A DNA stretch of 32,457 nt from Syntrophaceae bacterium UBA1411 (GTDB lineage: Bacteria > Desulfobacterota > Syntrophia > Syntrophales > Smithellaceae). The first letter of the stretch is position 1; each line of letters starts with the position of its first letter. The translations under genes and the position numbers were made by a program. Positions 8,056 to 15,278 of the stretch are shown in pieces. The notes under the pieces are model-generated. The model saw only the letters and a list, made by a program, of their open reading frames with translations, ran no database searches and had not been told where the DNA came from. The stretch covers positions 1 to 32,457 of the forward strand of contig DBPV01000055.1 of assembly GCA_002304995.1 (NCBI GenBank), given 5' to 3'.

Positions 8056-9297
8056 ATGAAACATCTGAAGTCGCTTGTTTGTCTGTTTGCCGCCGTCATC
8101 GTTTTCTGTGGAGCCGGAGAAAGTGCCGCCGGAGAAATTGTTCTGGGATACACCGGACCGCTGAGCGGCCCTGCCGCCGAATACGGCCAGGATATTCTGT
8201 ACGGAGTGGATATGGCCGTGAAGGAAATCAATCTTTCAGGCGGCATTGCGGTCAACGGGCAGAAATATACGATCAAGCTGCTCCGGGCCGATGACCGAGT
8301 TGATCCCACCCAGGCCGTGACGAACGCCCGCCGCTTCAAGGCGAGTCAGGCCATTGCCGTTTTTAACGGGGTTTTTACAACCATTGCTCCGCTCATGAAA
8401 ATAAACGAAGAGAAGGGCAATGCCTTTCTCATGATGGCGTACACCAGCACGCCGAAAGTGGAAACGCTGGGCAATAAACTGCTGGTGGATTCCACGCTCA
8501 GTTTCAACAACTACGTGCAGGCCTTCGCCGACTGGGCGCTGGGGAAGGGCTGGAAGAAGTGCGCCATGGTCGTCACCCTGGGAGTATACGGCGACGAGTG
8601 GCGCAGCGCTTTCCGGTCTTACTGGGAGAAAAAGGGCGGAACGATCACCGCCGACAAGCCCGCCAACTACTACACGGAAACGGATTTTTCCACGCCGATT
8701 TCCGCGGCGATGGTGGGCAACCCGGACGTCATGCTGATCGGCGGTCCCTCCGCCACGACCGCGCTGGTCATCGAGCAGGCCCGGTCGATGGGGTATAAGG
8801 GCGGCTTCATTCTGATCGATCAGGCCAACCAGGATTACATCGCCCGGATGCTCCGGGGAACGAAACTCATGGGGGATCTGATCGGCGTCGGCGGCCCGAC
8901 CAGCGTCAGTTCGTCCGGGTCCGCCCAGTTTGCCGCAAAATTTACCGAGCAGTACAAGAAAATGGTGACCTGGGAATGCGCGCTCAATTATACCGCGACG
9001 CATGCCCTGGCGCGCGCGATCGCCGCTGCGGGGACGACGACTGACGTTTACAAAATCCGTGAAGCGTTCGACAAAGCCCTGGCGGCGCCGATGCTCGGCG
9101 ATAAATTTCCCAACGAAATTTACGGCATCACGCCGACAGGGCGGGTGCTGGTCGGCGCCTCCATCCAGACGATCACCGCCGGGAAGTCCGATCCGGCAAG
9201 TGTTTACATCTGGTGGGCAAAAACACGGAAAGAATTCAACACCATCAAACAACAGACCGCATTTAAGAAAAACGAGCTGGTTTGGCAAAAACACTAG
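8056..9297 (+). CDS. Branched-chain-amino-acid-type ABC transporter substrate-binding protein (LivJ family), copy 1
   Basis: Periplasmic binding protein of 413 residues (type 1 periplasmic-binding fold) that captures a small substrate for a Liv-type ABC importer. A Sec signal peptide covers about residues 1-25, ending AAG before EIVLGYTGPLSGPAAEYGQD, the typical opening of the mature LivJ family. DDRVDPTQAVTNARRF and GGPSATTALVIEQAR are conserved family segments. Start: ATG after GGGGGAG. It stands alone between a sigma-54-like promoter and a terminator at 9327-9357. Another gene in the window (11955-13199) is a clear full-length paralog. The ligand need not be an amino acid; in anaerobes this family also binds aromatic and short-chain acids. 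No permease is adjacent. Confidence 0.9.
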   Translation: MKHLKSLVCLFAAVIVFCGAGESAAGEIVLGYTGPLSGPAAEYGQDILYGVDMAVKEINLSGGIAVNGQKYTIKLLRADDRVDPTQAVTNARRFKASQAIAVFNGVFTTIAPLMKINEEKGNAFLMMAYTSTPKVETLGNKLLVDSTLSFNNYVQAFADWALGKGWKKCAMVVTLGVYGDEWRSAFRSYWEKKGGTITADKPANYYTETDFSTPISAAMVGNPDVMLIGGPSATTALVIEQARSMGYKGGFILIDQANQDYIARMLRGTKLMGDLIGVGGPTSVSSSGSAQFAAKFTEQYKKMVTWECALNYTATHALARAIAAAGTTTDVYKIREAFDKALAAPMLGDKFPNEIYGITPTGRVLVGASIQTITAGKSDPASVYIWWAKTRKEFNTIKQQTAFKKNELVWQKH

Positions 9298-9326
9298 AGA
9301 TCCCTTTCCAACTTCCCTCCTTTTTA

Positions 9327-9357
9327 AGAGAGGACGGGCTGGCCCGTCCTCTCTTTT
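9327..9357 (+). terminator. Intrinsic terminator after binding-protein copy 1
   Basis: AGAGAGGACGGGC (9327-9339) pairs perfectly with GCCCGTCCTCTCT (9342-9354) with a two-base gap, followed by a short T-run (CTCTTTT). It lies 30 bases after the stop codon. Confidence 0.9.
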
Positions 9358-9485
9358 ACCTCAAGAATGTTTGCCGGAGGGAAACGCGTTTCGTTGATCT
9401 GAAATCCATCCTGACCGGTGGAGGCTGACGGCGCGCCTGGTGAAACAGGGCCTGCCGGGAAATACTTTTTAAAGGGAAGTTGCCG

Positions 9486-9848
9486 ATGTCCCGGGTGCAT
9501 TGGATCCGGCCGCAGAATTTTGAAGAAGATGTGACGGCCGAAAAAAAAATGGTTCTGCTGCTTTGCATGCCCCGCGACGATGCCTTTGACGAGCAGCTGC
9601 GTGTCGTGGAGGAAATCGCCCTGCAGTACGCGGACCAGTTGAAAGTCGTATTGCCGGAAGAAAGCTGCCTTGCGGCCTTCAGGGAAGATTACGCCATTGC
9701 GGGCACTCCGACTTTTCTGGCTCTGATAAAGGGGCGGGAGGTCGGCCGGATTCTGGGACTGGCCGATCGGGAGACCTTGAAGAAGTTTGTCGATCAGGCC
9801 CTCCAAAGCGGCGCCGGTGCGCCGCAGGAGGGAAATGACGGTCCGTAA
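9486..9848 (+). CDS. Thioredoxin-fold protein lacking the CxxC motif
   Basis: Small protein of 120 residues with a thioredoxin-like pattern: strand MVLLLC, a helix (DEQLRVVEEIALQYA), strand LKVVLPEE, the cis-proline segment AGTPTFLALIKGREVGRILG and a final helix (RETLKKFVDQAL). At the position of the WCxxC active site it has LLCMPRDD, so only one cysteine of the redox pair remains. It is therefore unlikely to be a dithiol oxidoreductase and may be a chaperone-like or binding variant. I chose ATG 9486 (GGGAAG upstream) over the in-frame TTG at 9480. It lies 101 bases before the acyl-CoA dehydrogenase gene, in the same direction and probably the same transcript. No signal peptide, so cytosolic. 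Confidence 0.7.
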   Translation: MSRVHWIRPQNFEEDVTAEKKMVLLLCMPRDDAFDEQLRVVEEIALQYADQLKVVLPEESCLAAFREDYAIAGTPTFLALIKGREVGRILGLADRETLKKFVDQALQSGAGAPQEGNDGP

Positions 9849-9949
9849 ATCCCCGAAAACGATTGCGTCGAAGCCGGACTGCCGCCCGGGAAAAAAGATC
9901 CGGACCGCCGGGGCGCAAAATAAAATATTCCATGTAAAAGGAGAAGCAG

Positions 9950-11755
9950 ATGGCAGAACAGTTTATCAGCGACCGGAACTTGAAATTTTTATTATACGAG
10001 GTCTTCAACGCCGAAGACCTTCTGGCGTATCCGCGCTATGCCGAACACAGCCGTGAAGTTTTCGACATGGTTCTGGAGACGGCCCTGAAAATGGCCAGGG
10101 ACCTCTTCAAACCCATTGTTTCCGAGATGGACAAAATGCCGCCCGTGTATGCCGGCGGCGACGTTGCCGTGCATCCTGCGGTGAGAACGATCATGCGGGA
10201 AGCAGGCGCCGGAGGCTGGATCGGCGCGACGTTTTCATACGAGGACGGCGGACAGCAGCTGCCGGAGATGGTCGGCATGATGGCGCCGACCGCAATATTT
10301 TCAGCGGCCAACTATTCCGCGGCCGTTTATCAGGGCCTCACGGCGGGCGCCGCAGGACTGATTGCTTCCTTCGGAACGAAAGAAATGAAGGACCGGTATC
10401 TGCCGAAAATGCTTGCGGGAGAGTGGCAGGGGACGATGGCGCTCACGGAGCCGCAGGCGGGAAGTTCGCTTTCGGACATCACGCTTGCGGGCGAACCGAC
10501 CGATCAGGGCTACTACAAAATGAAGGGCCAGAAAATTTTCATTTCCGCCGGCGCGCACGACGGCGTGGATAACGTCGTTCACCTGGCGATCGGCCGGATC
10601 AAGGGCGCACCGGCGGGAGTCAAGGGGATTTCCCTGTTCATCATTCCACAGAAACGGATCGGCGCCGGAGGCGACCTCGAAGCCAACGACGTCAACTGCG
10701 CCGGCATTTACCATAAGCTCGGTTACCGGGGGGCGCCCATTACACATCTCGCTTTCGGCGAAAACGACGATTGCCGCGGCTGGCTGGTCGGCGAGGCCAA
10801 CAAGGGGCTGGGCTACATGTTTCAGATGATGAACGGCGCCCGGATCGATGTCGGGCTGGGCGCGTCCTCCATCGCCTCCGCCGCGTACTACGCGTCGCTC
10901 GCGTATGCCCGGCAGCGGCCCCAGGGGCGCAGGCTTGCGTCGAAGAATCCCCTCGAGGCGCAGGTCGCCATCATCGAACATCCGGACATCAAGCGCATGC
11001 TGCTTTTTCAAAAGGCCGTCGTGGAAGGATCGCTGTCGCTGCTCATGCAGTGCAGCCGTTACGCCGACATGGAAAAGGTGACAACCGGCGAGATGCGCGA
11101 AAACTACAATCTGCTTCTGGAGTTGCTTACGCCGGTGGCCAAGTCCTATCCGTCGGAGATGGGAATTTTGTCGTGCAGCCAGGGCTTGCAGATCCTCGGC
11201 GGCTACGGCTATTGCGATGAGTTTCCGCTCGAGCAATATTACCGTGACGTCCGGATCCATCCGATCCACGAAGGAACGACGGGCATTCAGGGGATGGATC
11301 TTCTCGGACGCAAGATGACGATGAAGAAAGGCAAGGCCGGAGAGCTCTATCTGGCGGAAGTGCGCAAAACCATCCGGGAGGCCGAGCAGGACGCCGGACT
11401 GAAGTCCCTTGCCCAGGCTTTGGAGAAGGCGCTCGGCCTCCTGGAAAAAGTGACGGCTCACCTGTTTTCGGTGGCGGCCGGGGGCCATCCGGAGCTCTTT
11501 CTGGCCGATGCGACGCTCTACCTGGAGTTTTTCGGGATCATTGCCATTGCCTGGCAGTGGCTTCTTCAGGCGACAGCCGCTCGCAAAGCGCTGGCGACGG
11601 CCGATCAGGAGGCGGAGATCTGTTTCTATTCGGGCAAGCTTTTCACCTGCCGCTATTTTTTCGGATACGAACTTCCCAAAATCGACGGGCTGGCCGCGCG
11701 TCTGCTGTGCAGCGACGGGCTCACCCTCGAGATGCAGGATGTCCATTTCTGCTAG
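9950..11755 (+). CDS. Acyl-CoA dehydrogenase with C-terminal extension domain
   Basis: FAD-dependent enzyme of 601 residues that introduces a 2,3 double bond into an acyl-CoA and passes electrons to an electron-transfer flavoprotein. MALTEPQAGSSLSDI is the FAD/substrate signature, KGQKIFISAG the middle beta-domain motif, and QILGGYGYCDEFPLEQYYRDVRIHPIHEGTTGIQGMD in 20-residue-scale pieces the C-terminal signature, with candidate catalytic base Glu441 in HEGTTG. Beyond about residue 465 there is an extra helical domain of the kind found in the long acyl-CoA dehydrogenases (about 600 residues) that include 3-methylmercaptopropionyl-CoA dehydrogenase DmdC. Start: ATG with AAGGAG seven bases upstream. 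It is flanked by two paralogous Liv-type binding proteins, suggesting an imported acid is activated and oxidised. The substrate is unknown. Confidence 0.92.
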   Translation: MAEQFISDRNLKFLLYEVFNAEDLLAYPRYAEHSREVFDMVLETALKMARDLFKPIVSEMDKMPPVYAGGDVAVHPAVRTIMREAGAGGWIGATFSYEDGGQQLPEMVGMMAPTAIFSAANYSAAVYQGLTAGAAGLIASFGTKEMKDRYLPKMLAGEWQGTMALTEPQAGSSLSDITLAGEPTDQGYYKMKGQKIFISAGAHDGVDNVVHLAIGRIKGAPAGVKGISLFIIPQKRIGAGGDLEANDVNCAGIYHKLGYRGAPITHLAFGENDDCRGWLVGEANKGLGYMFQMMNGARIDVGLGASSIASAAYYASLAYARQRPQGRRLASKNPLEAQVAIIEHPDIKRMLLFQKAVVEGSLSLLMQCSRYADMEKVTTGEMRENYNLLLELLTPVAKSYPSEMGILSCSQGLQILGGYGYCDEFPLEQYYRDVRIHPIHEGTTGIQGMDLLGRKMTMKKGKAGELYLAEVRKTIREAEQDAGLKSLAQALEKALGLLEKVTAHLFSVAAGGHPELFLADATLYLEFFGIIAIAWQWLLQATAARKALATADQEAEICFYSGKLFTCRYFFGYELPKIDGLAARLLCSDGLTLEMQDVHFC

Positions 11756-11863
11756 CCGATCGACTGCCGGCGCAGGCCAGGGTGGGCCGGCGCCGGCCCG
11801 GCGGCAGCCTTATCCAGACGAAGGGAAGGAGGGAGACATCGCAGAAGTTGTACGCGTCATCGG

Positions 11864-11912
11864 CGCGCGCCCGGCTGCCTGCCTGCCGGCAGACGCGGGG
11901 CAGGCAAAACGG
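11864..11912. repeat. REP-like short palindromic element
   Basis: The stretch between the acyl-CoA dehydrogenase and binding-protein copy 2 contains CTGCCTGCCTGCCGGCAG followed by GGGGCAGGCA. Together they can fold back: CTGCC/GGCAG and TGCCTGCC/GGGGCAGGCA arms. It resembles the GC-rich intergenic palindromes scattered in many bacterial genomes. The rest of the 199-base gap holds no gene I can support. Confidence 0.4.
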
Positions 11913-11954
11913 GCGGCGCAGGATGCGGATCATAACCGGAAGGGAGGGTAAATC

Positions 11955-13199
11955 ATGAAGAGATTTGCGCGTCTTTTTGTTTTGGCGGTTGTGTTACCGG
12001 CGCTTCTGGCGGCGGCTGATGTTTTGGCGGCGGAAATCGTCATCGGGTTCAGCGGGCCGCTCAGCGGTCCGGCCGGCGAGTACGGCCAGGATTGCGTCAA
12101 CGGCATTGATATGGCCATTCGGGAAATCAACGAAAGCGGCGGTTTGGTCCTCAAGGGGCGGCGCTACACCTTTCGTCTGGAGCGCAGAGACGATCGTGTC
12201 GATCCGAAAACGGCGCTCGGCAATGCGCGCGAACTGCGCGGTACCCACCGGGCCATTGCCGTCTTCAATCCGGTGACGCAGACGCTCACCCCCATGATGG
12301 CCGTCAACGAGGAGCGGAACAACGAATTTCTGGTCATGGCCTATTCCAGCGTTCCGCAGGTTTCCGAAACGGGAAACCGGTTGCTGGTGGCCATCACAGT
12401 GCCCTTTACCACCTACGTCATGACCGAGGCGGATGTGGCCTGGGAAAAGGGCTGGCGCAGGGGCGCCATGGTGGTGACGGCGGGCGCCTACGGCGAAGGC
12501 TGGCGCAAAACCTTTGCCGATGTCTGGACGAAAAAAGGCGGCATCATCACCGCCGATCATCCGACCAATTACTACAAGAAAACGGAATTCGCGGCGCCGC
12601 TTGCCGCGGCGCTGGGCACCGATCCCGATTTCCTCCTCATCGGCGGCCCGTCCGCGACGACGGCGCTGATCATCGAGCAGGCGCGGGCGCAGGGATTCGA
12701 AGGGGGCTTTGTTCTGACCGACCAGGTCAATCTGGACGCCGTCTACCAGTTGATGGCCAAACCGCTGGGGCTGGAAGGAGCCATCGGCGTGTGCATGCTG
12801 TCGCACATTGCCTATCCGGCGACCGCCGCTTTCAAAAGCAACTATAAGGGGACCTACAAGAGAAGTCCGACCTGGGAGAGCATTCTCAACTACATGGGCA
12901 TGTACGCCCTGGCCGGCGCCGTTTTGATTTCCCAGACGGCGGACGACGTCAGGGCGATCCGGGCGGCCTTTCCGAAAGTCTTTCCGATGCTGGGAGATCG
13001 TTATCCCATGGAGGTTTACGGTCTGTCTTCCGGCGGTCGGTTCATCGTCAGTTCCTCGCTGCAAACCGTGCGGCACGGCCGGGTGACGCCGCCCACCAAC
13101 TATATCTGGTGGACGCAGACGGCCAAAGAATTTGATCTCATCAAGAAAATCACCAAAAGCGACATTCCTCCGGTCTGGAAGAAAATCGCCGGCCGGTAA
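11955..13199 (+). CDS. Branched-chain-amino-acid-type ABC transporter substrate-binding protein (LivJ family), copy 2
   Basis: Periplasmic binding protein of 414 residues, a paralog of the gene at 8056-9297. The signal peptide ends near DVLAA before EIVIGFSGPLSGPAGEYGQD, and the shared blocks run the whole length (for example DDRVDPK, GGPSATTALIIEQARAQG and NYIWWTQTAKEFD). Sequence around the presumed ligand pocket differs, for instance YSSVPQVSETGNR against YTSTPKVETLGNK in copy 1, so specificity may have diverged. Start: ATG with GGAGGG seven bases upstream. Terminator at 13216-13256. It follows the acyl-CoA dehydrogenase gene at 199 bases; co-transcription is possible. Likely partner: the livHMGF operon at 26529-29835, which has no binding protein of its own. 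Confidence 0.9.
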   Translation: MKRFARLFVLAVVLPALLAAADVLAAEIVIGFSGPLSGPAGEYGQDCVNGIDMAIREINESGGLVLKGRRYTFRLERRDDRVDPKTALGNARELRGTHRAIAVFNPVTQTLTPMMAVNEERNNEFLVMAYSSVPQVSETGNRLLVAITVPFTTYVMTEADVAWEKGWRRGAMVVTAGAYGEGWRKTFADVWTKKGGIITADHPTNYYKKTEFAAPLAAALGTDPDFLLIGGPSATTALIIEQARAQGFEGGFVLTDQVNLDAVYQLMAKPLGLEGAIGVCMLSHIAYPATAAFKSNYKGTYKRSPTWESILNYMGMYALAGAVLISQTADDVRAIRAAFPKVFPMLGDRYPMEVYGLSSGGRFIVSSSLQTVRHGRVTPPTNYIWWTQTAKEFDLIKKITKSDIPPVWKKIAGR

Positions 13200-13215
13200 G
13201 CCGGTGCTTCCAGGC

Positions 13216-13256
13216 CCTCCGCGGACAGGTCTGCCTCCCTGTCCGCGGAGGTTTAC
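13216..13256 (+). terminator. Intrinsic terminator after binding-protein copy 2
   Basis: CCTCCGCGGACAG (13216-13228) pairs perfectly with CTGTCCGCGGAGG (13239-13251), followed by TTT. It separates the transport/metabolism block from the peptide locus. Confidence 0.88.
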
Positions 13257-13277
13257 CGGAAAAGGGCGCTTGCGCCG

Positions 13278-13303
13278 CTCCAAAAACATGCTCCAAAAAC
13301 ATG
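13278..13303. repeat. 13-bp perfect tandem duplication upstream of the Cys-rich precursor gene
   Basis: CTCCAAAAACATG occurs twice back to back (13278-13290 and 13291-13303), about 150 bases before the precursor start. It could be a regulatory half-site pair or a simple slippage duplication. A weak promoter-like pair (TTGTGC and CATAAA, 17 bases apart) follows at about 13304-13332. Nothing else was recognised in the 13257-13437 gap. Confidence 0.5.
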
Positions 13304-13450
13304 TTGTGCTCGCGGGCAATATCAGGCATAAATAAACAACCCGGGCCGGGAAGCGGACGGAAGAGCGGTTGCGCCGCTGCGCCGAAAACGCGCGGGAGAA
13401 GCCGCTCCGGATATTTGATGAATCCACGTGACAAGAGAAAGGGGTTTGCA

Positions 13451-13618
13451 GTGAAAAAGTTAAAACGGGTGACGGACATCAGCACCAAAACCGCAAAGAC
13501 GATCAAAGGCGGTAAAACCTGCAACTGCTCGTGCAGTTGTTCCTGCGCCCAATCCAACACCACCTCCAGTACGATGTCGGGCGAAAAGAGCGCCACCACG
13601 CTCAATACGTTTATTTAA
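13451..13618 (+). CDS. RiPP precursor peptide with GG leader and CxCxCxCxC core
   Basis: Encodes 55 residues. Residues 1-21 (ending KTIKGG) form a basic leader with a double-glycine cleavage site; hydrophobic residues stand at -4 (Ile18), -7 (Ala15) and -12 (Ile10), as in leaders cut by C39 peptidases. The core (22-55) opens with Cys24, 26, 28, 30 and 32 alternating with Asn/Ser, then a Ser/Thr-rich tail with a single Glu (Glu44). The next genes are a radical SAM/SPASM maturase (58 bases on) and a C39-peptidase exporter, giving a complete make-modify-cut-export set. I chose GTG 13451 because AAAGGGG lies six bases upstream; an ATG at 13418 in the same frame would add 11 residues. The thioether or other modification type is not readable from sequence. 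I infer the maturase acts on the Cys cluster. Confidence 0.82.
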   Translation: MKKLKRVTDISTKTAKTIKGGKTCNCSCSCSCAQSNTTSSTMSGEKSATTLNTFI

Positions 13619-13676
13619 AACGGGTTTGCCGACGGATTTCCGGGGCAAAGCACAAACGAAGCGGGGTGGTCGTCCA

Positions 13677-15278
13677 ATGGAGCGGGAAACGCGGCGCAGC
13701 GGCGTGCGCGGGGAAACGGCGTCTTTCTGGGCCGGGGAATATCCGTTAGTAAAAATTTTCGATTACGGAAGCGATGTTCTGATTTATGACGCGAAACCGC
13801 ACTTCGCCTTTATTGCTTCCCGGGAAGAACTGGCCTGCCTGACGGATTTTCTTCAGGGCCGGCCGCCCAGCCGGCCGGATGCAAAGCTTTCGGTCCTCCG
13901 GACAAAATTTTCCGCACTGCAGAAAAGCGGCGTTTTTCTCAAGGGACCCGCCGCGGAAATATCTCCTGTGGACGACTCGGCGATCCGCGGACAGCTTCAG
14001 TACTTCGACGAAAATATTCTGCTTAGGAAATTCTGCCTGGAAGTCACGCAGAACTGCAATTTCCGGTGCACCTACTGCAAACGCACGCTCGCTCAGGATT
14101 TCCGGGGCCACGCCGCGGTGGACTTGAGCGAAGCCGACGCGTACCGGGCCATCGATTATTATTTCAGCCGCTACACCTCGTTTTACGGCAGGCTCGCGGC
14201 GGACAAACGAGAGCTGCTCGTGAGAACGGTTCCGCCTTCCCTTGCCTTTTACGGCGGCGAGCCTTTCCTGAATTTTTTGCTTATCAAAAAATGCGTGGCC
14301 TATTTCAAAGAACTGCCGTGGCAGCGCTATGCCATTCCGAACGGCGCTCTTGCCTTTTCCTCCAACACCAATCTGTCGGTGATGAACGAAGACATTCTAC
14401 GGTTCCTGGTCGATAACCGGGTGTCGCTGTTTGCCAGTCTCGACGGGCCGGCGCCCGAACACGACCGGTGCCGGGTTTTTGCCGACGGCCGGGGCACCTT
14501 TGCGGTCGCCTACGAAAATCTGCTCAAAATTCAGCGCTTCAACGCGGACTATTTCCGGGACAACGTCTCCCTCTTCGGCGTATACACCGGCCGCCACGAC
14601 GTCGCGGCGTGCGTTTCGTTCACCCGCGGCATCGGCGTGCTGCGCTGCCAGCATTTTCCCGCGGAATATTCGGGGATCTTTGTTCCCGATCCGGCTGCGG
14701 ACCGCGTCCGCTACGAAAGCGCCCTCGCGAACGATCTGGCCGATTTCCGGAAAAAAGCCCTGGCCGCGTCGCAGGCCGCCCGTCCCGACATGAACGATTT
14801 TGCGCACCTCTTTCCCTTTGCCGAAGTCGCGGATGACGAGCCGGCGGGGGAGAATGCCCTGAAGCTTTTGGCGACCTGTCCGATGGGCTTCGACAACCTG
14901 ATGGTGGCCGCCGACGGCCGGTTTCGAATCTGCCATAAGGTGGACGGAGCGATGCCGATCGGCGACAGTGTGACCGGTCTGGATTTTACAAGGCTTGCCG
15001 ACGTGTACCGGCGCTACAACGAAACGATCAACAACGGCGCGTGCAAAAGCTGCTGGAACGTGCGTTTTTGCGGCCTCTGCGCGGCGAGCCGGATGAAGGG
15101 AGACGCTTTCGTCAATCCGACGCCGGAAGAATGCGATGTTTTGCGGCTCAGAACGGTTTACGATTTTTCCTGTTTCATCCATCTGGCTCTGGAACATCCC
15201 GGCCTGCTCACGAAAATTTTTGATTACCGCAACGACCGGAACTCCTTTATCGGAATTGTCGACCTCCATGATTTTTAG
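13677..15278 (+). CDS. Radical SAM/SPASM peptide maturase
   Basis: Radical S-adenosylmethionine enzyme of 533 residues, probably modifying the Cys-rich peptide encoded just upstream. The radical SAM cluster motif CNFRCTYC gives Cys127, 131 and 134; FYGGEP (191-196) is the SAM-binding GGE motif; SLDGP..EHDRCR is the usual later motif. The C-terminal SPASM region holds Cys401, 419, 456, 459, 465, 468 and 486, enough for two auxiliary [4Fe-4S] clusters. Residues about 20-110 form a separate N-terminal domain (EYPLVKIFDYGSDVLIYDA...) of the kind seen in peptide maturases and could bind the leader. I chose ATG 13677 (GGGGTGG upstream) over a TTG at 13626 without a ribosome-binding site. The end overlaps the exporter start by 11 bases, so the two are translationally coupled. 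Confidence 0.9.
   Translation: MERETRRSGVRGETASFWAGEYPLVKIFDYGSDVLIYDAKPHFAFIASREELACLTDFLQGRPPSRPDAKLSVLRTKFSALQKSGVFLKGPAAEISPVDDSAIRGQLQYFDENILLRKFCLEVTQNCNFRCTYCKRTLAQDFRGHAAVDLSEADAYRAIDYYFSRYTSFYGRLAADKRELLVRTVPPSLAFYGGEPFLNFLLIKKCVAYFKELPWQRYAIPNGALAFSSNTNLSVMNEDILRFLVDNRVSLFASLDGPAPEHDRCRVFADGRGTFAVAYENLLKIQRFNADYFRDNVSLFGVYTGRHDVAACVSFTRGIGVLRCQHFPAEYSGIFVPDPAADRVRYESALANDLADFRKKALAASQAARPDMNDFAHLFPFAEVADDEPAGENALKLLATCPMGFDNLMVAADGRFRICHKVDGAMPIGDSVTGLDFTRLADVYRRYNETINNGACKSCWNVRFCGLCAASRMKGDAFVNPTPEECDVLRLRTVYDFSCFIHLALEHPGLLTKIFDYRNDRNSFIGIVDLHDF

Noticed and set aside
13418..13450. Upstream ATG start (13418) for the Cys-rich precursor
   Set aside because: The GTG at 13451 has AAAGGGG at good spacing and gives a leader of typical GG-type length; the ATG would add 11 basic residues with a weaker site. 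Not fully excluded.
15136..15267. 44-residue N-terminal extension of the C39 exporter
   Set aside because: Lies inside the SPASM end of the maturase gene; the C39 domain begins normally (PLYRQYDAMDCGPA) just after ATG 15268.
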